Positions 7,877 through 16,506 of a stretch of DNA of 64,000 nt are shown piece by piece. Each line of letters starts with the position of its first letter. Positions within the stretch are counted from its first letter, which is position 1. A model generated the notes under the pieces. It saw only the letters and a list, made by a program, of their open reading frames with translations. It made no database searches and was not told the origin of the DNA. A program made the translations under genes and the position numbers. Source of the stretch: Pantoea sp. RIT-PI-b (lineage in GTDB: Bacteria; Pseudomonadota; Gammaproteobacteria; Enterobacterales; Enterobacteriaceae); contig NZ_LGIS01000018.1 in the NCBI RefSeq assembly GCF_001187905.1, positions 1 to 64,000 on the forward strand, in the 5' to 3' direction.

Positions 7877-8791
7877 TTACTGACTCTTATCCACGTATTT
7901 CTGCATATTCTCTTTGGTCACCAGTTCAAACGGGATCCACACGTGTGAATCGACTTTCTCGCCTTTAATCAGCTTCTGCGCCACATCCACCGACGCTTTG
8001 CCCTGGCCGACCGCATCCTGGAACACCGTGACCTGAATTTTGTCCTGCGACAGCGCTTTCAGGCCATCTGGCGTGGCATCGATGCCGCCAACCAGCACTT
8101 TCTTGTTACCTTTGGCGAGCGCCATTGCCGCGCCAATTGCCATCTCATCGTTATTGGCCGCCACAATATCAATCGCTTCATCGTTGCCCAGCCAGTTGTT
8201 CATCAGATCCATGCCTTCATTACGCGCATAGTTGGCGGGCTGCTTCTGCACCACTTTCATGCCGGGATATTTCGCCACCACCTGCTCAACGTCTTTGGTA
8301 CGTTGCAGCGCACCGGCATCAGACAGGTTACCGATCATGATCGCCACGTTGCCTTGGTAATTGGCCATTTTTGCCAGCGCTTCCATCTGCAAGGTGCCGG
8401 ATTCACGCTCGTCGGAACCGACAAACACCACGCCTGGCGGCAGCGATTTATCACCCGGCGTGCGGTTAACGTACACCAGCGGAATTTTGGCCTGCTGCGC
8501 CAGTTTGGTCAGCTGCGGCGTGCTGGCGGAATCAACCGGATCGACGATGATGGCGTCCACACCTGAACCGATAAAACTCTGCACCTGATCGGTTTGGCGG
8601 CCAACGTCACCGCGTGCATCTTCAAACTGAATGTCGAGTCCGCGCGCTTTGGCTTCTTTATCGATCGACTGGCGAATAATCGTCAGGAAGTTCTGATCGA
8701 AGTAGGCCATTGATACGCCAATTTTTTCCGCCAGTGCCGAGGCTGAAGTAGTGAGCAGGCCGAGTAATACTATTGCCTTGAGGGTTTTCAT
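7877..8791 (-). CDS. Sugar ABC transporter substrate-binding protein (RbsB/IbpA-like), orphan
   Basis: A 304-residue periplasmic binding protein. The signal peptide is MKTLKAIVLLGLLTTSASALA, cleaved before EKIGVS. It is followed by a type I periplasmic fold: 'MAYFDQNFLTIIRQSID', 'SFIGSGVDAIIVDPVDSAST', 'IPLVYVNRTP', 'VFVGSDERESG', 'AANNDEMAIGAAMAL' and 'VGGIDATPDGLKAL'. The closest families bind ribose, myo-inositol or rhizopine-type sugars. I chose the start at 8791 because it gives a clean signal peptide; longer in-frame starts do not. No permease or ATPase gene lies nearby, so it must serve a transporter encoded elsewhere or act in sensing. The ligand is not assigned. Confidence 0.88.
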   Translation of the reverse strand: MKTLKAIVLLGLLTTSASALAEKIGVSMAYFDQNFLTIIRQSIDKEAKARGLDIQFEDARGDVGRQTDQVQSFIGSGVDAIIVDPVDSASTPQLTKLAQQAKIPLVYVNRTPGDKSLPPGVVFVGSDERESGTLQMEALAKMANYQGNVAIMIGNLSDAGALQRTKDVEQVVAKYPGMKVVQKQPANYARNEGMDLMNNWLGNDEAIDIVAANNDEMAIGAAMALAKGNKKVLVGGIDATPDGLKALSQDKIQVTVFQDAVGQGKASVDVAQKLIKGEKVDSHVWIPFELVTKENMQKYVDKSQ

Positions 8792-9214
8792 CGCAGACTC
8801 CAGAGTAAGCTTGTTATTAGAATAAATGTTCCATTGATGATGAAAATGGCTCAATGAAATCATTTTCAGACTACGAGTCCGCCCGAAGGCTGACAATCGG
8901 CATGGATGGATTTTGCAGCTAAGCGCACACTTTGATCTCGGGTGCGCCATCTCTTTGCGCACTCATAGTTTCGATGCGAACTATTTTCCTGGCGTTAGCG
9001 CACATTCCCGTGCAACAGCACGCTGTTTTTTAAGGTTCTGTGCGGCGCCGCACCTCACTTTGTGGCAGATGCCAAATCCGACGCCATTTTGCCCGCGCGA
9101 TTCCTCCATTCGCACAATGACCGCGGCTGAACCGGCTCTCTATAGTTGCTGAACAGGGGAAATAAAGTGGTATTCCGGCAAGACATCGCGCGCTTCAATT
9201 GAGGAATTCAGCCT
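8792..9214. other. Divergent intergenic region with repeated GCGCAC/GTGCGC motifs
   Basis: No credible gene. The hexamer GCGCAC or its complement occurs at 8923, 8942, 8957 and 8998. A perfect 14-base palindrome containing a related core lies at 9040-9053. The region should contain the promoters of the binding protein (leftward) and the MFS transporter (rightward). The clustering suggests regulator binding sites, which is inference. Confidence 0.45.
9040..9053. promoter_or_regulatory. Perfect palindrome, possible operator
   Basis: GTGCGGCGCCGCAC is a perfect 14-base palindrome in the divergent intergenic region, 160 bases before the MFS transporter start. It has the shape of a dimeric repressor site; the cognate regulator is not in the window or not recognised. 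Confidence 0.35.
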
Positions 9215-10597
9215 ATGCAACAAGCCAATAATCGCAGGCAGAACAGCCACGTACGCGTCGGGATCTTATGTTTGATCCTGTTTCTTTCCGTGGTGGCGTA
9301 CGCCGACCGTTCGATCCTGTCGATCTCCGGATCGGCGATCAAAGAGGAGTTTGGACTTTCGGCGATCCAGCTTGGCCTGATCCTCTCAGCGTTTAGCTGG
9401 GCCTACGTGATCGGCCAGATCCCCGGCGGCCTGTTTCTCGATCGCTTCGGCACCAAAAAAGTCTATGGCGTGACGCTGGCGCTGTGGTCGATCGCCACGC
9501 TACTGATGGGCTTTGTCGGCGAGTTCTCCAGCGGCATGACCATGGCGCTGACGCTGATGTTTGCGCTGCGTTTCGCGTTGGGTTTGATTGAAGCGCCGAG
9601 TTTTCCCGCCAATGCGCGCGCGGTGATCATGTGGTTCCCGAGCGCCGAAAGGGGCCGCGCCTCTTCACTCTTCGCCTCGGCGCAATATTTTGCCGTGGCT
9701 ATCTTTTCGCCGCTCTCCGGCTGGCTGGTGTCGCGCTTTGGCTGGGAATGGCCGTTCTTCGTGCTGGGCGGCATTGGTGTGCTGGCGGTATTTGTCTGGA
9801 TGGGCTTTATGCGCAGCCCTCGCCACCATCCGCAGGTTTCGGATGCCGAGCTGCGCTATATCGAACAGGGTGGCGCGCTGGTTGATATTGATGAGGCGCA
9901 CACCTTAAAAGCGCGTCCGCCGCTGAGCAAAGCCATGTTTAAAAAGCTGCTGAGCAACCGCATGCTGTGGTGCGCCTATATCGGACAATATTGCACCATT
10001 GCGCTGAGCTACTTCTTTATTACCTGGTTCCCGATCTATCTGGTGCAGGCGCGCGGCATGAACATTCTGGATGCCGGCTTCGCCACCATCGCGCCGGCGC
10101 TGTTCGGCTTCCTCGGCGGCATCAGCGGCGGCTATATCTCTGACAAACTGCTGGCGAACGGCTGGAGCCTGTCGTGGGCGCGCAAAACGCCGTATATCGT
10201 CGGCATGTTGATGGCGGCGTCGCTGATTCTGGCGGCGGTCATTCCCAGCAACGTCGGTATTATCGCCATCATGTCATTCGCCTTCTTTGGCAAAGGCGTG
10301 GCGGCGGGCGCGGGCACCTGGACGATTGTCAGCGATACCGCGCCAAAAGAGGCGGTTGGTCTGGCGGGATCGATATTTAACGGCATCGGCAATATGGCTG
10401 GTTTCATCACGCCGCTGCTGTTCGGCATCATCGTCGGCCTAACCGGCAGCTACAGCATCGGGTTGGTGTTCGTCGGTGCGCACTGCGTGGTCGCCGCACT
10501 GTTGTTCCTGCTGGTGATGGGGCCGATAGAGCGTGTTGGCGAGGAGCAGGATGTCTCAAGCCAGGTCGCCATGAATGGCGACCCTACAACCCCGTAG
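9215..10597 (+). CDS. MFS transporter, anion:cation symporter (ACS) family
   Basis: A 460-residue, twelve-helix transporter. Its N terminus 'FLSVVAYADRSILSISGSAIKEEFGLS' and motif 'AFSWAYVIGQIPGGLFLDRFGTKKVYG' are hallmarks of the ACS family that includes the glucarate, galactarate and galactonate importers (GudP/GarP/DgoT). This suggests uptake of a sugar acid with H+. No catabolic gene adjoins it, so the substrate is open. TTGAGGA precedes the ATG. Its last eleven codons (…QVAMNGDPTTP) are encoded inside a REP hairpin beginning at 10564, so the repeat has changed or extended the natural C terminus. Confidence 0.9.
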   Translation: MQQANNRRQNSHVRVGILCLILFLSVVAYADRSILSISGSAIKEEFGLSAIQLGLILSAFSWAYVIGQIPGGLFLDRFGTKKVYGVTLALWSIATLLMGFVGEFSSGMTMALTLMFALRFALGLIEAPSFPANARAVIMWFPSAERGRASSLFASAQYFAVAIFSPLSGWLVSRFGWEWPFFVLGGIGVLAVFVWMGFMRSPRHHPQVSDAELRYIEQGGALVDIDEAHTLKARPPLSKAMFKKLLSNRMLWCAYIGQYCTIALSYFFITWFPIYLVQARGMNILDAGFATIAPALFGFLGGISGGYISDKLLANGWSLSWARKTPYIVGMLMAASLILAAVIPSNVGIIAIMSFAFFGKGVAAGAGTWTIVSDTAPKEAVGLAGSIFNGIGNMAGFITPLLFGIIVGLTGSYSIGLVFVGAHCVVAALLFLLVMGPIERVGEEQDVSSQVAMNGDPTTP

Positions 10598-10638
10598 GAA
10601 CGCCCGCACTGTCGTAGGGGGCGCATTAATGCGCACCC
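10564..10638. repeat. REP pair, family 1, overlapping the MFS gene end
   Basis: GGTCGCCATGAATGGCGACC plus CTAC, then GTAGGG plus GGCGCATTAATGCGC ending in ACCC. The two hairpins face each other with inner GTAG tetranucleotides. The left unit lies inside the coding region of the MFS transporter. Confidence 0.75.
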
Positions 10639-10736
10639 ATTTCACAATCCTCCCCGATCGCACAAATCCACTCTGAAGATTTTTTGCTCAGCTGCCGATA
10701 TCTCCTTACCACCCACTGATATTAAGGAGCGATATC

Positions 10737-11900
10737 GTGATAAAGCTGATTAACGTTGACGAACTGCGGCAGGGAATGTTTATCCACAAACTGGAGGTTT
10801 GGTGGGTCAAAGATAAGCGCATTCGCAACCAAATGCTGATCACTGATAAACGCCAGATCGCGATGATCCGCAATGAAGGGATCCTGCAACTGTGGATCGA
10901 TCTCGACAAATCGGTTCAGGCGCCGGTGGCGCCGGCGCCAAAAAAAGATATTCCGCAAACGCCTTTTTTTCAGGAGATGGATCAGGCGCAAAGCATCTTC
11001 AATCAGGGTAAACCGCAGGTGCTGGCGATGTTTAACGAGGCGCGCATGGGGCAAGGCCTCGACCTCGATTACACCCTTGATCTGGTCGATCAAATTGCCG
11101 GTTCGATCACCCGCGAACCGACGGCGCTTCTCAGCGTGGCGCGGCTGAAAAATCACGACGATTACACTTACCTGCACTCGATGGCGGTGTGCGGCTTGAT
11201 GATTTCGCTCGGCAAAAAAATGGGCCTTGATGAGCACCAGCTGCGTCGCGTTGGTATGGGCGGCTTGTTGCACGATGTCGGTAAAGCGGCGGTACCGCTG
11301 GAGATTCTCAACAAGCCCGGCAAGCTGAGCGATGAAGAGTTCACCGTGATGCGGCAGCACCCAATTGTTGGCGCGCAGATGCTGATGGAAGCCGATGCCG
11401 GCGAAGATCTGCTGGATATTGCGCTGCATCATCATGAAAAGTATGACGGCAATGGCTATCCACATGGCCTGAAAGGGGACGAAATCTCGCTGTATGCGCG
11501 TATGGCGTCGGTATGTGACGTCTACGATGCCGTGACCTCGAATCGGCCGTATCGCAAAGGCTGGACGCCTGCTGAGGCAATGCACAACATGCTGAGCTGG
11601 CGCGGTCACTTCGACAACACGCTGCTGCACGCTTTTGTACGCACTATCGGCATTTATCCGGTGGGATCGCTGGTACGTCTGGCTTCCGGGCGCGTAGCGC
11701 TGGTGGTACAGGCCGGAGAGAAATCGCTGCTGAAGCCCAAAGTGCACGTGTTCTGGTCTTTGCACGCCCAGCGCGAGGTTAAACCGGAGGAGCTCGATCT
11801 CGGCGACAGTTTCTGCACCGACAGCATCACCGGCGCGGAAGACAGCGGTCTGTGGCAGAACATCGATTTGAATCGTATCTGGGCACTGGAAACCGCTTAA
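10737..11900 (+). CDS. HD-GYP domain cyclic-di-GMP phosphodiesterase
   Basis: A 387-residue cytoplasmic protein. The N-terminal third (about residues 1-125) resembles the DUF3391 domain often joined to HD-GYP: 'INVDELRQGMFIHKLEVWW' and 'ITDKRQIAMIRNEGILQLWIDL'. The HD-GYP domain follows, with the metal-binding pair His179-Asp180 in 'LLHDVGKAAVP', 'HHHEKYDGNGYP' containing Gly240-Tyr-Pro242, and 'VCDVYDAVTSNRPYRKGW'. All catalytic residues I can check are present, so it should hydrolyse c-di-GMP. The start is GTG at 10737, preceded by AAGGAG with good spacing. It is transcribed alone, upstream of kdpF. Confidence 0.92.
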   Translation: MIKLINVDELRQGMFIHKLEVWWVKDKRIRNQMLITDKRQIAMIRNEGILQLWIDLDKSVQAPVAPAPKKDIPQTPFFQEMDQAQSIFNQGKPQVLAMFNEARMGQGLDLDYTLDLVDQIAGSITREPTALLSVARLKNHDDYTYLHSMAVCGLMISLGKKMGLDEHQLRRVGMGGLLHDVGKAAVPLEILNKPGKLSDEEFTVMRQHPIVGAQMLMEADAGEDLLDIALHHHEKYDGNGYPHGLKGDEISLYARMASVCDVYDAVTSNRPYRKGWTPAEAMHNMLSWRGHFDNTLLHAFVRTIGIYPVGSLVRLASGRVALVVQAGEKSLLKPKVHVFWSLHAQREVKPEELDLGDSFCTDSITGAEDSGLWQNIDLNRIWALETA

Positions 11901-11910
11901 TTTCGCACCA

Positions 11911-11930
11911 TTTTTATACTTTATTTACGC
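11911..11930 (+). promoter_or_regulatory. Probable KdpE-binding site of the kdp promoter
   Basis: TTTTTATACTTTATTTACGC closely resembles the T-rich KdpE operator upstream of E. coli kdpFABC (TTTATACTTTTTTTACACC from memory). It lies about 80 bases before kdpF, the expected place. This implies control by a KdpE protein, although kdpE is not in this locus. Confidence 0.65.
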
Positions 11931-12008
11931 CTGATTCCCGCCTTTTTACCTCTTCTTTATGCCGCGCCGCGCATGCTTGCAGCACTACCAAATCCTCTGG
12001 AGGTTGCT

Positions 12009-12098
12009 GTGAGTGTGGGCGTGATAGCCGGCATCGTGCTGGTATTTGTTCTTCTGGGCTACCTGATTTATGCCCTGCTTAATGCGGAGGCGTTCTGA
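12009..12098 (+). CDS. kdpF: K+-transporting ATPase small subunit KdpF
   Basis: A 29-residue single-helix peptide that starts with GTG at 12009 and ends with TGA sharing its last base with the kdpA ATG. The sequence begins [20 protein letters not shown] and ends YALLNAEAF, as in KdpF proteins. KdpF stabilises the KdpABC complex in the inner membrane. The ribosome binding site CTGGAGG lies seven bases upstream. It is the first gene of the operon. Confidence 0.93.
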   Translation: MSVGVIAGIVLVFVLLGYLIYALLNAEAF

Positions 12099-13777
12099 TG
12101 GCTGCGAATGCATTCTTGCTGATTGCGGTGTTCCTGCTGGTGCTGATGGTGCTGGCACAACCGCTGGGACGTCTCCTCGCGCACTTTGTCGCCGACAAGC
12201 CGCTGCTGCCGCGCACCGAACGCGCGCTGTGGCGGCTGGCCGGTGCGGATGGCGCCGCCATGCGCTGGCCGCATTATCTGCTGGCGATTCTGCTGTTTAA
12301 CGCACTCGGTTTTGCTGTGTTACTGCTGATGTTGATGTCGCAGGCGGCGCTGCCGCTTAACCCGCAGCATCTGCCCAATCTGAGTTGGGATCTGGCGCTG
12401 AATACCGCCATCAGCTTTGTCACCAACACCAACTGGCAATCCTACGCGGGCGAAAGCACGCTGAGCTATTTCAGTCAGATGGCGGGCCTGACGGTGCAGA
12501 ACTTCCTGTCGGCGGCGACCGGTATCGCGGTGGCGTTTGCGCTGATTCGTGGTTTCGCTAACCGTTCGCTGGCGACGCTCGGCAACGCCTGGCGCGACCT
12601 GACGCGTATCACCGTTTACGTGCTGCTGCCGATCAGCTTAGCGATGGCGCTGTTCTTCGTCAGCCAGGGCAGCATTCAAACCTTCGAACCTTACCACGCG
12701 CTCACCACGCTGGAAGGGGCGCGGCAGACGCTGCCGCTCGGTCCGGTGGCGTCGCAGGAAGCGATCAAAATGCTTGGCACCAACGGCGGCGGTTTCTTCA
12801 ACGTTAACTCAGCGCATCCGTTCGAAAACCCGACGGCGCTGACTAACTTCGTGCAGATGCTGAGCATCTTCCTGATTCCAGCGGCGCTCTGTTTCACCTT
12901 TGGTCAGCATCTTGGCGATCGTCGTCAGGGCCACATGCTGCTGTGGGCAATGACCATCATGTTCGTGCTCGCGGTGATCACCGTGATGTGGGCCGAACTG
13001 CGCGGTAATCCGCACTTTCTCGCGCTTGGCGCGGACAGCGCCATCAACATGGAAGGCAAGGAGACGCGCTTCGGCATTCTCAACTCCAGCCTGTTCGCGG
13101 TGATCACCACCGCCGCGTCGTGCGGAGCGGTCAACGCGATGCATGACTCCTTTACGGCGCTTGGCGGCATGGTGCCGATGTGGTTGATGCAGCTAGGCGA
13201 AGTGGTGTTTGGCGGCGTCGGTGCGGGCCTGTACGGCATGCTGCTGTTCGTGCTGCTCGGCGTGTTTATCGCCGGGTTGATGATCGGTCGCACGCCGGAA
13301 TACATGGGCAAAAAGATCGACGTGTGGGAGATGAAGATGACCGCGCTGGCGATTCTGGTGACGCCAACGCTGGTGCTGCTCGGGAGCGCGCTGGCAATGA
13401 TGACCGACGCCGGACGCGCGGGCATGGCCAATCCGGGTATTCATGGCTTTAGCGAAGTGCTGTACGCGGTGTCATCGGCGGCCAACAACAACGGCAGCGC
13501 CTTTGCGGGACTCAGCGCCAACACGCCGTTCTGGAACCTGCTGCTGGGCTTCTGCATGTTGGTGGGGCGTTTCGGCATCATCATTCCGGTGCTGGCGATT
13601 GCCGGTTCGCTGGCGGCGAAGAAAATTCAGCCGGTGGGCAACGGCACGCTGCCAACGCACGGCCCGCTGTTTATCGCGCTGCTGATTGGCACCGTCTTGC
13701 TGGTGGGCGCATTGACGTTCATCCCCGCACTGGCACTTGGCCCGGTCGCGGAACATCTGCAATTAATTCAGGGATAA
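12098..13777 (+). CDS. kdpA: K+-transporting ATPase subunit A (KdpA)
   Basis: A 559-residue, ten-helix potassium channel-like subunit that binds and channels K+ in the KdpFABC pump. It contains selectivity-filter-like segments, for example '[14 protein letters not shown]' (about residues 107-120), '[21 protein letters not shown]' (about 226-246, in pieces), '[12 protein letters not shown]' and '[13 protein letters not shown]'. Length matches E. coli KdpA. The start codon overlaps the kdpF stop, implying translational coupling. It should be induced under K+ limitation. Confidence 0.97.
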   Translation: MAANAFLLIAVFLLVLMVLAQPLGRLLAHFVADKPLLPRTERALWRLAGADGAAMRWPHYLLAILLFNALGFAVLLLMLMSQAALPLNPQHLPNLSWDLALNTAISFVTNTNWQSYAGESTLSYFSQMAGLTVQNFLSAATGIAVAFALIRGFANRSLATLGNAWRDLTRITVYVLLPISLAMALFFVSQGSIQTFEPYHALTTLEGARQTLPLGPVASQEAIKMLGTNGGGFFNVNSAHPFENPTALTNFVQMLSIFLIPAALCFTFGQHLGDRRQGHMLLWAMTIMFVLAVITVMWAELRGNPHFLALGADSAINMEGKETRFGILNSSLFAVITTAASCGAVNAMHDSFTALGGMVPMWLMQLGEVVFGGVGAGLYGMLLFVLLGVFIAGLMIGRTPEYMGKKIDVWEMKMTALAILVTPTLVLLGSALAMMTDAGRAGMANPGIHGFSEVLYAVSSAANNNGSAFAGLSANTPFWNLLLGFCMLVGRFGIIIPVLAIAGSLAAKKIQPVGNGTLPTHGPLFIALLIGTVLLVGALTFIPALALGPVAEHLQLIQG

Positions 13778-13784
13778 CGGAATC

Positions 13785-15833
13785 ATGAGTCGTCAACAAC
13801 TGGCGCTGTTTGATGCGGCGCTCACTCGCGTTGCCATGCTGGATGCGCTGAAAAAACTCGATCCGCGCGTGCAGTTCCGCAATCCGGTGATGTTTTTGGT
13901 GTGGATCGGCAGCGTGCTGACCTCGGTATTGGCGGTCGGCATGGCAACCGGCTCGCTCAGCGGCAGCGCGGGCTTTACCGCCAGCGTCGCCATCTGGCTG
14001 TGGTTTACCGTGCTGTTTGCCAACTTCGCCGAAGCGCTGGCGGAAGGGCGCAGTAAGGCGCAGGCCAACAGCCTGAAAGGCATCAGCAAAACCAGCGATG
14101 CGAAAAAACTGGCGGAAGCGCGCTACGGCGCAGCGTGGCATAACGTGGCCGCCGATACGCTGCGCAAGGGCGATGTGGTGCTGGTGGAAGCCGGCGACAT
14201 CATCCCCTGCGACGGCGAAGTGCTGGAGGGCGGCGCATCGGTGGATGAGAGCGCGATTACCGGTGAATCCGCACCGGTTATCCGTGAATCGGGCGGGGAT
14301 TTCTCATCGGTAACCGGCGGTACGCGCATTCTCTCTGACTGGCTGGTGGTGCAGTGCAGCGTCAATCCGGGTGAAACCTTCCTCGACCGCATGATTGCGA
14401 TGGTGGAAGGCGCCAAACGCCGTAAAACGCCGAACGAAGTGGCGCTGACCATTCTGCTGGTGTCCCTGACGATCGTGTTCCTGCTGGCAACCGTTACGCT
14501 GTGGCCGTTCTCCGCTTATGGCGGCACGCCAGTGAGCATCACGGTGCTGGTGGCGCTGCTGGTGTGTTTGATTCCGACCACCATCGGCGGCCTGCTGTCG
14601 GCCATCGGTGTGGCGGGGATGAGCCGTATGCTCGGCGCCAACGTTATCGCCACCAGCGGCCGTGCGGTGGAAGCGGCGGGTGACGTCGATGTGCTGATGC
14701 TGGATAAAACCGGCACCATCACGCTCGGTAACCGTCAGGCGACGCAGTTCTTGCCCGCGCCGGGCGTCAGCGAGCAGCAGTTGGCCGATGCGGCGCAGCT
14801 GGCATCGCTGGCCGATGAGACGCCGGAAGGGCGCAGCATCGTGGTATTGGCGAAGCAGAAATTTAACCTGCGCGAACGCGACCTGAGCAGCATGGGTGCG
14901 AGCTTTATTCCATTCTCGGCGCAAACGCGCATGAGCGGTGTGAACGTGCAGGATCGGCTGATCCGCAAAGGCGCGGTCGATGCGGTGCGTCGCCACATTG
15001 AAGCCAATCATGGCCGCTTCCCAACGGAAGTGAACGCTGCGGTTGAAGAAGTGGCGCGTGCTGGCGGCACACCGCTGGTGGTAGCCGAAGGCGCGCAGGT
15101 GCTGGGCGTGGTGGCGCTGAAAGATATCGTTAAAGGCGGCATCAAAGAGCGCTTTGCCGAGCTGCGCAAGATGGGCATCAAAACGGTGATGATTACCGGT
15201 GATAACCCATTAACTGCGGCGGCGATTGCGGCCGAAGCGGGCGTTGATGATTTCCTGTCGGAAGCCACGCCGGAAGCCAAGCTGGCGCTGATTCGCCAGT
15301 ATCAGGCCGAAGGACGATTAGTGGCGATGACCGGCGACGGCACCAACGACGCCCCGGCGCTGGCGCAGGCCGACGTGGCGGTGGCGATGAACTCGGGAAC
15401 CCAGGCGGCGAAAGAGGCCGGCAACATGGTCGACCTCGACTCCAACCCGACCAAACTGCTGGAAGTGGTGCACATCGGTAAACAGATGCTGATGACGCGC
15501 GGTTCGCTCACCACCTTCAGTATCGCCAACGACGTGGCGAAGTATTTCGCCATTATTCCGGCCGCGTTTGCCGCCACCTATCCGCAGCTCAATATGCTGA
15601 ACGTGATGGGGCTGCATTCGCCCAATTCGGCGATTCTGTCGGCGGTGATTTTCAACGCGCTGGTGATTGTGTTCCTGATTCCGCTGGCGCTGAAAGGCGT
15701 GAGTTATCGTCCGTTGAGCGCCGCGGCGCTGCTGCGTCGCAACCTGTGGATTTATGGCGCGGGCGGTTTAGTGGTGCCGTTTATCGGGATTAAAGCTATC
15801 GACCTGCTGCTGACGCTGCTTGGTCTGGCTTGA
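13785..15833 (+). CDS. kdpB: K+-transporting P-type ATPase subunit B (KdpB)
   Basis: A 682-residue catalytic subunit. The phosphorylation motif DKTGT places the acceptor at Asp307. The actuator motif TGES is at residues 159-162, including the Ser known in E. coli for inhibitory phosphorylation. The hinge '[20 protein letters not shown]' follows in the P domain. These positions coincide with E. coli KdpB. It drives ATP-dependent K+ uptake with KdpA, C and F in the inner membrane. The gene begins seven bases after kdpA. Confidence 0.97.
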   Translation: MSRQQLALFDAALTRVAMLDALKKLDPRVQFRNPVMFLVWIGSVLTSVLAVGMATGSLSGSAGFTASVAIWLWFTVLFANFAEALAEGRSKAQANSLKGISKTSDAKKLAEARYGAAWHNVAADTLRKGDVVLVEAGDIIPCDGEVLEGGASVDESAITGESAPVIRESGGDFSSVTGGTRILSDWLVVQCSVNPGETFLDRMIAMVEGAKRRKTPNEVALTILLVSLTIVFLLATVTLWPFSAYGGTPVSITVLVALLVCLIPTTIGGLLSAIGVAGMSRMLGANVIATSGRAVEAAGDVDVLMLDKTGTITLGNRQATQFLPAPGVSEQQLADAAQLASLADETPEGRSIVVLAKQKFNLRERDLSSMGASFIPFSAQTRMSGVNVQDRLIRKGAVDAVRRHIEANHGRFPTEVNAAVEEVARAGGTPLVVAEGAQVLGVVALKDIVKGGIKERFAELRKMGIKTVMITGDNPLTAAAIAAEAGVDDFLSEATPEAKLALIRQYQAEGRLVAMTGDGTNDAPALAQADVAVAMNSGTQAAKEAGNMVDLDSNPTKLLEVVHIGKQMLMTRGSLTTFSIANDVAKYFAIIPAAFAATYPQLNMLNVMGLHSPNSAILSAVIFNALVIVFLIPLALKGVSYRPLSAAALLRRNLWIYGAGGLVVPFIGIKAIDLLLTLLGLA

Positions 15834-15844
15834 GGAGAAGAGAA

Positions 15845-16417
15845 ATGAGTCAGTTACGTCCGGCTATTGTATTGTTAATGGTGCTTACGTTGCTCACCGG
15901 CGCGGTCTATCCGCTGCTGACCACCGGTCTGGCCCAGTGGTGGTTTCCGTCGCAGGCCAACGGTTCGCTGATTGAGCAGGATGGCGCGGTGCGCGGCTCC
16001 GAGCAGATGGGTCAGGTGTTTACTCAGCCGGGCCACTTTTGGGGGCGTCCTTCCGCCACCGGTGATGCGCCTTATAATGCGCTGGCCTCGAGCGGCAGCA
16101 ATCTGGCGGGCAGCAATCCGGCGCTGGATAAAGCGGTGGCGGAGCGCGTCGCCGCGCTGCGTGCAGCCAATCCGCAGGCGCCCAAAGCGGTGCCGGTAGA
16201 GTTAGTGACCGCGTCGGCGAGCGGCCTGGATCCGGATATTTCGCCCGAAGCCGCCTTGTGGCAAGCGCCGCGCATTGCCGCCGCGCGCAACATGGCGTTG
16301 AAGGATGTGGAAGCATTGATTGCCCGCCACACCGAGCGCCCGCTGTTGCCGTTTATTGGCGAAGAGACGGTAAACGTGCTGCGCCTGAATCTGGCGCTGG
16401 ATGATTTGCAAGGTTAA
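15845..16417 (+). CDS. kdpC: K+-transporting ATPase subunit C (KdpC)
   Basis: A 190-residue subunit with one N-terminal membrane helix ('[19 protein letters not shown]') and a periplasmic domain containing '[20 protein letters not shown]' and '[22 protein letters not shown]', the conserved KdpC blocks. It stabilises the pump and raises ATP affinity of KdpB. I chose the ATG at 15845, preceded by GAGGAG, instead of the in-frame 15830 start inside kdpB. It is the last gene before a REP pair separates the transporter genes from kdpD. Confidence 0.95.
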   Translation: MSQLRPAIVLLMVLTLLTGAVYPLLTTGLAQWWFPSQANGSLIEQDGAVRGSEQMGQVFTQPGHFWGRPSATGDAPYNALASSGSNLAGSNPALDKAVAERVAALRAANPQAPKAVPVELVTASASGLDPDISPEAALWQAPRIAAARNMALKDVEALIARHTERPLLPFIGEETVNVLRLNLALDDLQG

Positions 16418-16424
16418 ACCGATT

Positions 16425-16486
16425 GCGCAATGAATTGCGCCGCTACGGTATGTGCACGTCATCGTAGCGGCGCGATTTATCGCGCG
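16425..16486. repeat. REP pair, family 2, between kdpC and kdpD
   Basis: GCGCAATGAATTGCGC, CGCTAC, a spacer, then CGTAGCGG and CGCGATTTATCGCGCG. It is nearly identical to the copy at 7804-7865. Its position inside the kdp operon could reduce read-through into kdpD or protect the upstream mRNA from decay. Confidence 0.75.
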
Positions 16487-16506
16487 GTTTTTACAATGGA
16501 CGATCG

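Noticed and set aside
10722..11765. 347-residue frame antisense to the HD-GYP gene
   Set aside because: The HD-GYP protein is certain; the antisense frame has no recognisable motif or start context.
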